Part shown: in pieces, positions 1 to 7,700 of the stretch
Layout of the letters: every line of letters begins with the position of its first letter
Numbering within the stretch: the stretch's first letter is position 1
Assembly: GCA_048635425.1 (NCBI GenBank)
Contig: JAIVYN010000062.1
Coordinates: 1 to 15,969 of the forward strand
Origin: NIOZ-UU13 sp048635425
GTDB taxonomy: Bacteria > Planctomycetota > Phycisphaerae > Sedimentisphaerales > Anaerobacaceae
Direction: 5' to 3'
Length of the DNA stretch: 15,969 nucleotides
Notes under the pieces: model-generated
What the model saw: only the letters and a program-made list of their open reading frames with translations
Database searches by the model: none
Told to the model about the DNA's origin: nothing
Made by a program: the position numbers and the translations under genes

Positions 1-1474
1 TGTATACATGGCAATAGGGGAGCTTTTTGGTTTTGTCGTAATAATCCTGGTGATATTCTTCGGCGGGCCAAAACTTATCGGCCGGTGCTATCTGAGTCTT
101 GACATTGTAATCCTTTTGATTAAGCGTCTGGATTAGCTGTGTGGCGAGGCGTTTCTGCTCATTGTCCAAATAGAAAATCGCAGAGCGATATTGCGTGCCA
201 ATATCGGGTCCCTGGCGATTGAGCTGTATAAAATCATGTGTTTCAAAAAACAGCTTGGCCAGTTGCTCATAACTGATTATCGCCGGGTCATACAAGACCT
301 CAACGGCCTCGGCATGGCCTGTCCTGTCGGTACAAACCTGTTTATATGTAGGATTGTCGACGTGGCCGCCCGTGTATCCAACAGTTGTAGAGATTACGCC
401 TGGGGCTCGCTGAAAATAATACTCCGTTCCCCAGAAACAGCCGGAAGCGAATATGGCTCTGGCGGTCTGCTGCTGCTTTTTGGCCGGTATAAAGTCCATC
501 GAGATGGAGTTCACACAATAACGTGTGTTCTTCGGTGTTAATTTCTCGCCCAGAAAGACATGTCCGAGATGGCCCCCGCATTGATTGCAGGTAATCTCTG
601 TCCGGACGCCATCCGCATCGCGTTGCCATTTAACAGCACCTTCGATCTGCTCATCGAAGCTGGGCCAGCCACAGCCGGACTTGAACTTCGAAGACGATTC
701 AAACAGTTCCGCTCCGCATCGCATACAGGTATAGATTCCCTTTTCGTAATGGTTATTATATTTACCACTAAATGGGCGTTCCGTACCCTTGTGAATTATA
801 ATCCGCTCCTGTTCGGGAGATAGTTTCTTATACATTTTTTGCTCCTTGTAAAATCCAATCTCATCCAGGAAAATCTCAACGGTCCTTTGCTGTAGTGCGG
901 GTGTAGTGACAATCCTGAAGAGTTCCCGACTATTCAGGTTTTTGCTTGTCGGCATTGACCGGAACATACGAAATGGCAGGCGGAATTCCTGCCATCGGTT
1001 TTTCAGTTCGAAAGGTGCCTGATAAAGCAGGGTTCCAGCTTTTTTGCTTTCTATGCACAGGCCGAGTGTCCATGGCCCGCCGGTGCCTTTCGCTCGCAAG
1101 TAAATACCATCATGCCCTGCAAAATTCAGGTCACTGGGATTATCCGGTGCGGCTTTAGTGCCAACTATAATCAAGTTTTTCTTTGTTTGTACAAGCTCCT
1201 TTATATTCAGGCAGGACCTGCCGTTGTTTTGCACAAACTGTTTCGTGCCAACTCTACGGTAATCCTTCGTTTGGTCAGCTATCGAGGTCCAGATAAGGCC
1301 ACTTTTACGGTCTTCGGAGTGATTGAAATCGTCGATGACTAAGTTGTTCAACGATTGGGTTGTATCTGCCTTGGCAGTTAATAACCATTCATCCAATCCG
1401 CCACCTGCAACGAGGCAGAAAAGCATCAGCAACAAGCCCCAATGTCTGCGGATAAATTCTTTTTCCACCTTCAT
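1..1474 (-). CDS. CIA30-like domain fused to MsrB-MsrA methionine sulfoxide reductase, probably exported; 3' end cut by window edge
   Basis: I translated this frame myself: 491 codons from the ATG at 1474 to the left edge without a stop. Residues 1-13 are basic, 14-26 hydrophobic, and AKA at 34-36 could be a signal peptidase I site, so export is inferred. Residues about 46-210 resemble CIA30 (VIDDF, GHDGIYLRAKG, YQAPFELK, IFLDEIGFY). Residues 214-328 are MsrB, which reduces methionine-R-sulfoxide: zinc cysteines at 250, 253, 296 and 299, SGCGWPSF with likely resolving Cys268, and RYCVNS with catalytic Cys320. From about 338 comes MsrA, acting on the S-epimer: GCFWG with Cys346, GPDIGTQYRSAIFY and AEEYHQDYY. 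Probably only a short C-terminal tail is missing. The enzyme domains are certain. The physical fusion is as read, but an indel at the A6 run before Met214 would split it into two overlapping genes. Confidence 0.85.
   Translation of the reverse strand, partial: MKVEKEFIRRHWGLLLMLFCLVAGGGLDEWLLTAKADTTQSLNNLVIDDFNHSEDRKSGLIWTSIADQTKDYRRVGTKQFVQNNGRSCLNIKELVQTKKNLIIVGTKAAPDNPSDLNFAGHDGIYLRAKGTGGPWTLGLCIESKKAGTLLYQAPFELKNRWQEFRLPFRMFRSMPTSKNLNSRELFRIVTTPALQQRTVEIFLDEIGFYKEQKMYKKLSPEQERIIIHKGTERPFSGKYNNHYEKGIYTCMRCGAELFESSSKFKSGCGWPSFDEQIEGAVKWQRDADGVRTEITCNQCGGHLGHVFLGEKLTPKNTRYCVNSISMDFIPAKKQQQTARAIFASGCFWGTEYYFQRAPGVISTTVGYTGGHVDNPTYKQVCTDRTGHAEAVEVLYDPAIISYEQLAKLFFETHDFIQLNRQGPDIGTQYRSAIFYLDNEQKRLATQLIQTLNQKDYNVKTQIAPADKFWPAEEYHQDYYDKTKKLPYCHVY
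841..847 (-). promoter_or_regulatory. Strong internal ribosome binding site before the MsrB domain
   Basis: Read on the minus strand, AAGGAGC is followed by five A and then the in-frame ATG at 835. This is a near-ideal Shine-Dalgarno sequence, much stronger than the one before the ATG at 1474, where only TTAGGT is visible. It lies exactly at the CIA30/MsrB boundary, so a second, signal-less MsrB-MsrA product could be made from it. Confidence 0.6.
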
Positions 1475-1762
1475 CGTTGTATACCTAATTTTATGTCTTG
1501 ATACATTTATTATTTAATTATATATACTCACAATCAACCCAACTGTTCGTGAATACCATTGTATAGCAAGTGAAATCTCAGCCAATACGGAATTCATATT
1601 GGACTTTCAAATATTTGCTCAAAGGATTTCGAAAGACAGAAGGTAGAAGACAGATGGCGGAAGACAGAAGTCAGAAGGTTGGGGTTGCAAAAATTGGTTA
1701 TATTGGTTATCTTTCCTGCTGTTGATGAAGCATAATATTGCCGATGATAAGGTTTATAGCAA
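1475..1762. other. AT-rich divergent intergenic region
   Basis: This 288-nt region separates the minus-strand Msr fusion from the plus-strand yjbQ-like gene. The half next to the Msr gene is very AT-rich and has a TATAAT-like box on the minus strand around 1519-1524, but I cannot place a convincing -35 box. The other half holds the heptamer repeat at 1634-1675. Upstream of yjbQ, a TTGCAA box followed 17 nt later by TATCTT is a weak promoter candidate. I see no RNA gene and no credible small ORF. Confidence 0.5.
1634..1675. repeat. Three 14-bp units (six degenerate 7-bp units)
   Basis: AGACAGA begins at 1634, 1648 and 1662, exactly 14 nt apart. The units are AGACAGAAGGTAGA, AGACAGATGGCGGA and AGACAGAAGTCAGA, so the real period is seven. 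Purine-rich runs of this type are often dispersed between genes in environmental genomes; that such copies exist elsewhere in this genome is an inference. Confidence 0.75.
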
Positions 1763-2182
1763 ATGGTCAAGACGGAAACGATAAAGGTCAAAACAAAAGG
1801 CAACTGTGATGTCGTTAATATTACCGAGCAGGTCAGCGAAGCTGTGGCACAATCGGATATGAGTGAAGGGACCGTTACGGTTTTCAATGTTGGTTCGACG
1901 GCGGGGATTACAACGACCGAATATGAGCCGGGGCTGGTTAATTACGATATAGAGACGGCCTTTGAGAAAATCGCACCTGAGCACGCAAGGTATGAGCACG
2001 AAGAGACCTGGCACGATGATAACGGGCACGCACACGTGAGGGCATCGCTGCTGGGACCTTCTCTGAGTGTGCCGGTAGTTGATGGCCGATTAACCTTAGG
2101 GACGTGGCAGCAAATCATCTTAGTTGATTTTGATACCAGGCCAAGAACAAGAACTGTTATTTGCCAGATGGTTGGCGAATAA
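1763..2182 (+). CDS. yjbQ: YjbQ/UPF0047 family protein (secondary thiamine-phosphate synthase family)
   Basis: The 139-residue protein spans the usual full length of this single-domain cytoplasmic family. Diagnostic stretches are GSTAGITTTEYEPGLV (44-59), the histidine-rich segment with His79, His84, His89 and His91, and GPSLSVPVVDGRLTLGTWQQ (98-117), followed by VDFDTRPR. In Escherichia coli, YjbQ has a weak thiamine-phosphate synthase activity; the main physiological role of the family is unsettled, so the name gives the family rather than a proven reaction. The ATG at 1763 is preceded by TAAGGT about ten nucleotides upstream. The gene ends 48 nt before the FMN reductase on the same strand, so the two may be co-transcribed. 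Confidence 0.88.
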   Translation: MVKTETIKVKTKGNCDVVNITEQVSEAVAQSDMSEGTVTVFNVGSTAGITTTEYEPGLVNYDIETAFEKIAPEHARYEHEETWHDDNGHAHVRASLLGPSLSVPVVDGRLTLGTWQQIILVDFDTRPRTRTVICQMVGE

Positions 2183-2184
2183 TC

Positions 2185-2223
2185 TGCAAAGGAGAAAATT
2201 TCAAAGACGGTTGCAAAGGAGAA
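2185..2223 (+). repeat. Duplicated Shine-Dalgarno segment
   Basis: TGCAAAGGAGAA occurs at 2185-2196 and again at 2212-2223, 27 nt apart. The second copy is properly spaced for the GTG start at 2231. The first copy has no ATG, GTG or TTG behind it at a usable distance. Confidence 0.7.
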
Positions 2224-2230
2224 CCAGGCA

Positions 2231-2950
2231 GTGAGAATTACAATATTCAATGGGTCGCCGCGGGCTGAGGCTGGGAATACGCACGTTATGGTGGAGGCCT
2301 TTATGAAGGGGGCCAGGAAGGGTGGTGCAGAGGTTGAGAACGTGTTTCTTGCCAGGAAGGAGATAAAGCCTTGCAGGGGTTGTTTTGGCTGCTGGTTGAA
2401 GACGCCTGGAGAGTGCGTAATTAAAGATGATATGGCGGAATTGCTTAAGAAATTTGCCGGGTCGGATATTGTTGTTTTTGCGACGCCGCTTTATGTCGAT
2501 AATGTTACCGGGATTATGAAGAATTTTATAGACAGACTTATTCCGGGCGGCGACCCGCATTTTGAAAAAGATGAGGGCGGGGAGTGCGCTCATCTAATGA
2601 GGTCTGAGAAGCGTGTCAAGCTGGTTGTTATATCGAACTGTGGATTTCCGGAGCAGAGCCATTTTCAGGTGCTGGAATTGCTATTCAAAAGAGTAGCCAG
2701 AAATATGCGTACCGAAGTTATTGGTGAGATATACAGAGGTGGCGGTGCTATATTGAAGGATGCTCCATTGATCTTAAAGCCTGTAATTAGCAAATACAAA
2801 AAGTTACTTCAAAAAGCGGGCAAGGAGATCGTAGAAAACCAACGGCTCTCGGAAGGAACGAGGTCGAAGCTGGAAAAGCCGCTTATCCCGGAAGAGCGTT
2901 ATATTGCGGAGGCAAATAAATACTTCGATAAGTTACTGTCGACGGCCTAA
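2231..2950 (+). CDS. NAD(P)H-dependent FMN reductase / iron-sulfur flavoprotein-like
   Basis: This 239-residue flavodoxin-fold protein probably moves electrons from NAD(P)H through FMN to an acceptor that cannot be named from sequence. The N-terminus has the FMN phosphate loop NGSPR (7-11). It is followed by a compact cysteine motif, Cys48-x2-Cys51-x2-Cys54-x7-Cys62, ending in ECVIKDDM. The cluster-binding cysteines of archaeal iron-sulfur flavoproteins sit at the same position, so an Fe-S cluster is possible but not shown. ATPLYVDNVTG (84-94) is the second FMN-contact region typical of the family. The last ~60 residues are charged and helical. The start is GTG, supported by AAAGGAGA eight nucleotides upstream; the gene lies 48 nt behind the yjbQ-like gene. 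Confidence 0.85.
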   Translation: MRITIFNGSPRAEAGNTHVMVEAFMKGARKGGAEVENVFLARKEIKPCRGCFGCWLKTPGECVIKDDMAELLKKFAGSDIVVFATPLYVDNVTGIMKNFIDRLIPGGDPHFEKDEGGECAHLMRSEKRVKLVVISNCGFPEQSHFQVLELLFKRVARNMRTEVIGEIYRGGGAILKDAPLILKPVISKYKKLLQKAGKEIVENQRLSEGTRSKLEKPLIPEERYIAEANKYFDKLLSTA

Positions 2951-2977
2951 GTAATATTGAAATATTGTAAATTAGGT

Positions 2978-3006
2978 TTGACGGAAACAAACGGGCACAG
3001 TATTAT
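2978..3006 (+). promoter_or_regulatory. Sigma70-type promoter for the FlgI/HEAT lipoprotein gene
   Basis: TTGACG at 2978-2983 and TATTAT at 3001-3006 are separated by 17 nt. Transcription would start near 3013, giving a leader of about 45 nt before the ATG at 3059. This makes the gene its own transcription unit rather than a continuation of the FMN reductase. Confidence 0.5.
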
Positions 3007-3058
3007 TTATGGTGAGTTCTCAGCCGCGAAATTGTTTTTGTTTTAGGTGTCCAGCCGC

Positions 3059-4687
3059 ATGAATATTATTATTCGAAAAACGGTTTGTGTAACGAGAATA
3101 AAGGGCAGGCACATAGGCCTGCCCCTACTAATTGCTTTGTTGATAGTTAGCTGTGGTGAGCAGGGCAGAGGTGTAAAAGACCTTGCACCTACGATAGATT
3201 TAGGTACTACGATAGGGTCGTTGGTCGAAATGTCCTGGCCCGAATCGATACGACTTGAAGGATACTGCCTGGTGGTGGGATTGAGGGGAACAGGTTCGGG
3301 GGAGTGTCCACCCCAGATTAGAGCGTATCTTGCACAACACCTTCTAAAGCAGTTTCCCGGGCGCACAATAAATATTGAAAGATTTATTGGCGGTTCCGAT
3401 ACGGCGGTAGTACTGGTAGAGGGTATAATGCCGGCAGTAGCTTCGAGAAATGAGTATTTCGATGTACGAGTAACTGCGCTGCCGGGAACACAAACGACTT
3501 CTCTGGAAGGCGGCTTTCTGCTTGGCACTGAGCTTAAGACAGTGGGGACCTTCGGTATAAAAACAAAAGTTGTAGCCGATGCCCAAGGGCCGGTCTTTGT
3601 TGATAAAATCAGCACATCCGAAATGAATAAAAGGATTGGATATGTCCTGGGTAAAGGAAAGATCCTTGATGAGTACAAAGTAAATCTGGTGCTTGGCGAG
3701 TCTGATTTTAGAACCACAAACAATATTCGAAACCGTTTAAACGAACTTTTTGGCGATGGCACAGCTAAGGTGATTTTGCCCGGCAGGCTCGAAGTAAAAG
3801 TGCCGGCTAAATATAGAGAACAAAAACAGAGATTCATTTCAATAATCAAGGAGACGTATCTTAGCCAGAGCACGGAAATTACGGGAGAAAGAATAAAGAC
3901 ATTTATTAGAAAACTTGCTGCTTTGCAAGATGCGGATGCGAGTGAAATTGCTCTTGAGGCCATAGGCAATCAAAGTCTTAGTGGACTGGTTGTTTTGCTG
4001 AATGTGTCTAATGAGCAGGTACGGCTTCGAGCAGCGAGATGTATGCTTAATCTTGGCAGCGACGCGGGTTTGGCGACTCTCAGACAGATAGCTATGGACA
4101 GAGGTTCAGCTTACCGGGTCGAGGCCTTAGAGTCAATAACTACAGGGGCCAGACGCAACGATGCGGTAAGAATATCCCAGAGGTTGCTGCGTGACGATGA
4201 TTTTCACATCAGATTGGCTGCGTACGAGCATCTGCGGAAATTAGACGATATTGCCGTATCACAAGAGGTCATCGCCGGTAATTTTTATCTGGAACAGATT
4301 GCACAAACTCCACACAAATCAATTTTTGTTTCCCGCAGCGGGCAGCCTCGAATTGTGTTATTCGGTGTCCCGATACGTTGCAGTGATGGTATTTTTGTGC
4401 GTTCAGCCGACGGTGATATAACAATCGACGCTCCGGCTGGTCAGGAATATGTCTCGATAATCCGCAAACATCCCAAACGGCCCGGTGTGATAGCACAGTT
4501 GAAAAGCTCTTTTGAACTTGGCGATATTATCCGCACACTCTGCGAAAATCCGCTTAAAAAAGGTGAGCAAGGACGCGGAGGCTTAGGCGTTACTTATGCA
4601 GATGTGATAGCTCTTTTGAAGCGGATGTGTGACAAGGGTGCTGTAAAAGCGGAGTTTTGGGCTGGGCCCTTACCAAAAATCGGCTAA
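3059..4687 (+). CDS. Lipoprotein with FlgI-like (flagellar P-ring) domain and HEAT-like repeats
   Basis: The 542-residue protein starts with a basic segment, a hydrophobic core and the lipobox IVSC, so it should be a membrane-anchored lipoprotein outside the cytoplasm. After that, RLEGYCLVVGLRGTGSG resembles the FlgI signature around GLNGTGD, and EYFDVRVTALPGTQTTSLEGG matches the FlgI stretch on which the P-ring fold is recognised. Roughly residues 280-400 are helical and HEAT-like (VRLRAARCMLNLGSDAG, HIRLAAYEHLRKLDD). The C-terminal ~120 residues are beta-rich and unrecognised. True FlgI is about 365 residues, is cleaved by signal peptidase I and lacks HEAT repeats. No flagellar gene is nearby, so a flagellar role is unlikely. 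I chose the ATG at 3059 because TAGGTG lies upstream; an in-frame GTG at 3047 is possible but has no ribosome binding site. Confidence 0.75.
   Translation: MNIIIRKTVCVTRIKGRHIGLPLLIALLIVSCGEQGRGVKDLAPTIDLGTTIGSLVEMSWPESIRLEGYCLVVGLRGTGSGECPPQIRAYLAQHLLKQFPGRTINIERFIGGSDTAVVLVEGIMPAVASRNEYFDVRVTALPGTQTTSLEGGFLLGTELKTVGTFGIKTKVVADAQGPVFVDKISTSEMNKRIGYVLGKGKILDEYKVNLVLGESDFRTTNNIRNRLNELFGDGTAKVILPGRLEVKVPAKYREQKQRFISIIKETYLSQSTEITGERIKTFIRKLAALQDADASEIALEAIGNQSLSGLVVLLNVSNEQVRLRAARCMLNLGSDAGLATLRQIAMDRGSAYRVEALESITTGARRNDAVRISQRLLRDDDFHIRLAAYEHLRKLDDIAVSQEVIAGNFYLEQIAQTPHKSIFVSRSGQPRIVLFGVPIRCSDGIFVRSADGDITIDAPAGQEYVSIIRKHPKRPGVIAQLKSSFELGDIIRTLCENPLKKGEQGRGGLGVTYADVIALLKRMCDKGAVKAEFWAGPLPKIG
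3103..3124. repeat. REP-like palindrome inside the signal-peptide codons
   Basis: GGGCAGGC (3103-3110) and its exact complement GCCTGCCC (3117-3124) flank the 6-nt loop ACATAG, and CTAC follows. The 8-bp GC-rich stem stands out from its AT-rich surroundings. It has the look of dispersed extragenic palindromes, yet it lies within the coding sequence, just before the hydrophobic core of the lipoprotein signal. Confidence 0.6.
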
Positions 4688-4719
4688 TTATCAAGAGAAA
4701 ACAAACCCTCGGCCGATAA

Positions 4720-4734
4720 CAATATTGCATATTG
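4720..4734. repeat. Short perfect inverted repeat upstream of smc
   Basis: CAATAT, the loop TGC, then ATATTG form a perfect 6-bp inverted repeat in the 109-nt gap between the FlgI-like gene and smc. It could be an operator or a weak hairpin; it lacks a T-tract, so it is not an obvious terminator. I see no well-spaced promoter pair in this gap. Confidence 0.3.
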
Positions 4735-4796
4735 GTCTAAGAGCACAGTGTTTATATTTTAGTAATAGTTACCGGACGTTAGCAGCAGGATAAGAA

Positions 4797-7700
4797 ATGA
4801 GACTTGAAAAAATTGTTCTCAATGGATTTAAGAGTTTCGCGGACAAAACGGATTTTGTTTTCGATTCATCCATAACCGCTATTGTGGGCCCCAACGGTTG
4901 TGGTAAGAGCAACGTGGTCGATGCGGTGAAGTGGGTACTTGGAGAACAAAGTGTCAAGAGCCTGCGAAGCGGTCAGATGGCTGATGTGATATTCAGCGGA
5001 AGCAGCAGCAGAAAGTCTCTCGGAGCGGCTGAAGTGAATCTGTTTATATCCAATCCTGATGGTACCGGAGTGCGACAGCTGCCAATCGAAGCCGATGAGG
5101 TGCAAATATCACGGAAGATATATAAGAGCGGAGAAAGTGAGTATCGGATAAACAACAGAATCTGCCGGCTGAAAGATATACGGGAATTGTTTATGGACAC
5201 GGGTATAGGCACCAGGGCCTATTCGATTCTCGAACAGGGGCAGATTGAGCATTTAGTGAGCGCATCGAAGACAGACAGAAGGTTCATATTTGAAGAAGCG
5301 GCAGGTATAAGCAAGTATAAGGCGCACAAAAAGGAAGCGCTTCGTAAGCTGGAACGAACGGAACAGAATCTGCTTCGGCTTGCAGATATTTTGGGTGAAG
5401 TTGCAAAAAGACTGCGAAGTGTAAAGCACCAGGCGGGCAAAGCAAGAAATTATCTGCGATATACTCAAAAGCTCAAAGAGCTGCAGGTGAACTACTCGCT
5501 GGTTGAATATGCAAAAAATCACACGCAGATGAAAGAGAAGGAAACTGCCCTTGATGAGGTGACCGAACAGTTCGGAAAGCTGGCGGCGGAAGTAGCAAGA
5601 CAGGACAGTCTGATAAGCACATTAGGCGAAGAAATAATAGAAACGGAGCATAAACTAAACCACACTGATAATTCCCTTGTTTCTGTTCGCAGTAAAATTG
5701 AGCAGCGGCTCCAGCGAATTGATTTTTTAAGAACGAGGATTTCAGAACTACAGGAAAGAGAGAAATCGGCGAGAGAGAAAATTGAAAAGCTCCGGGAACA
5801 GAAAAACCTCTTTGAGAAAAATTCGTCACAATACGACGCTGAGCTGTCAAACTGTGAAAAGATGCTCGACGAGAAAAGCCGAGCTGTTGAGCAAATCCAG
5901 AAAGCAATCCAGCAAGTAAATGCCGAATGTGCCTCGCTGGAGGCGCATTTGGAGGATGAGAAATCAGGTATAATCGACATGGTCAGACGGACGGCTCAAC
6001 TTCATAACGAAGTCCAGAGCATTTCGGTTTATCGCAACAATTTATCCAGCCAGAAAGACCGTCTTTCCGGCCGGGCGGAAACCGCCCATGCAGAGCTTGA
6101 GCAATTGCTGACCGAAAAAGCGCAACATAATGCCCGCCTGAGTGATATCGAAAAAGTGTTAGGTGAATTGAAGGAGAGCTTAGAATCCAAACGCAAAAAG
6201 ACCGAAGAGCTCGACGGTTCTTTGGCAGAGGACAATAAGCGATTGGCCCACAGCAAAGAGGTACGAAGTGCACTGAACAGCGAGCTGACGATATTGACAG
6301 ATATGGAAAGAAGGCGCGAAGGGCTTAAGGCGGGCGTTAAAAGCATTTTGCAGGACCGGTCAATTGAAAACAATAAATTTGATTACGTTGAAGGGATATT
6401 AGCGGAAACAATAGAAACCGATGTCGAATATGCGAATGCTGTCGAAGCGGTCCTTGAGGGACAGACCGATGCACTGGTAATCAACAGCACAAACAGAATG
6501 TTAGATGATATAGAGACAATTCAAAACCTTGACGGCAGGGTGAACTTCATTTGCCTTGATAAAATAGAGCCGTTTGTGGACAAGAATGACTGGTCAGAAT
6601 TGCCTTCTGTCAAAGGCAGGCTTGTTGAATTTGTAAAGTTCGATAGTAAATACGCACCGTTGGCCTGGAAGTTACTCGGCAAAACGTTAGTTGTTGACTC
6701 TTTACAAGAGGCAGTCGAGCTGGCGGAGAAAGCAGGAGATGAGTTTAAGTTTGTTACTTTGAATGGTGAATTCTTAAGTGCCGACGGGATGATAAAACTC
6801 GGGCCTTTGGGCAGAGCCACCGGTTTAATATCCCGCAAAAGCCGGCTGCGTCAACTGCAGGAGACCATCGCCAATATTACCTCTGAAGTTGCAGCGATTG
6901 AAGGCCAAATTGAGAAGAACAGCCAGACTAAAGCACATTTGGATGAGCTATGTCAAGAGCTGCGTACGGCTGTTTATGAAGCGAACACCGAAAAGATGCA
7001 GGTAAGCTCGAAGCTCAGCGTGATAGAAGAAAATATAAAACGGCTGAGACAAGAGGAGCCGTTGATAGTTAGTGAGATTGACCTGCTGGCCGAACAGATA
7101 GCTCAGTCCGTGCAAAAGGAATATGACTCGAAGCAGAAATTGGAGGAGCTGGAGGAGGTAAACAGCCAGAGAACGGCGCACATAGAAGAGCTTGAGGCAA
7201 AATACGCTGAGCAAAAACAACAACAGCAAACACTGGTGGACAGACTTACTGATTTGAAGATTGCTTTAGGGCAAATTACGGAACAGAGCAAGGCATTGAA
7301 ACAAATAATTGCGAGTCTGCAAAGCCAGATGCAGGAGAACCGGACGGCTGCCGGGACAGCGCAGGAGGAAATTCAAAACTGCAGCGAACAATGGCTACAG
7401 GCTCAAAGGGACATTCTTAACTGCGAGGCCGGGGTGTCGGAGCTGTTTGTCGAAAAAGAAAAGAACCAGGAGAGCAGCCGATTATTGCATGAAGAGATTG
7501 AAAGACTGCTCGAAGAACGAAAACAAACAGAGGAGCTTGTCCGGCTTAGACGCGCCGAAAAAGAAGAAACGGAGCAAAAAATTAACGAGCTTAAAATAGA
7601 ATTGGGCCAGTTAGAGGTAAAACAGCAAGACCTGGTCGAAAGAGTGCAGGAGCAGCTTCAGATTGATTTGGCCAAGGCTTATGAAAATTACAGGGACGAA

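Noticed and set aside
191..823. Several short frames on both strands over the msrB-msrA region
   Set aside because: They overlap the continuous MsrB-MsrA frame, whose catalytic motifs are unmistakable.
968..988. Inverted repeat around GGCAGG / CCTGCC inside the CIA30-like coding region
   Set aside because: Seven-nucleotide loop, within conserved coding sequence, no resemblance to the palindrome at 3103; most likely chance.
2198..2230. Upstream ATT start for the FMN reductase behind the first AAAGGAG copy
   Set aside because: ATT starts are very rare, and the GTG at 2231 has a well-spaced site and begins directly at the conserved first strand of the fold.
3043..3969. 308-codon open frame on the minus strand opposite the FlgI/HEAT lipoprotein gene
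   Set aside because: Its product has no recognisable domain and is serine/proline-rich as expected of an antisense frame; the plus-strand protein has a lipobox and a recognisable FlgI domain.
5473..5980. Two overlapping minus-strand frames (144 and 153 codons) inside smc
   Set aside because: They lie opposite the SMC coiled coil and are rich in Ser, Phe and Leu, the usual mirror of Glu/Lys-rich coding sequence.
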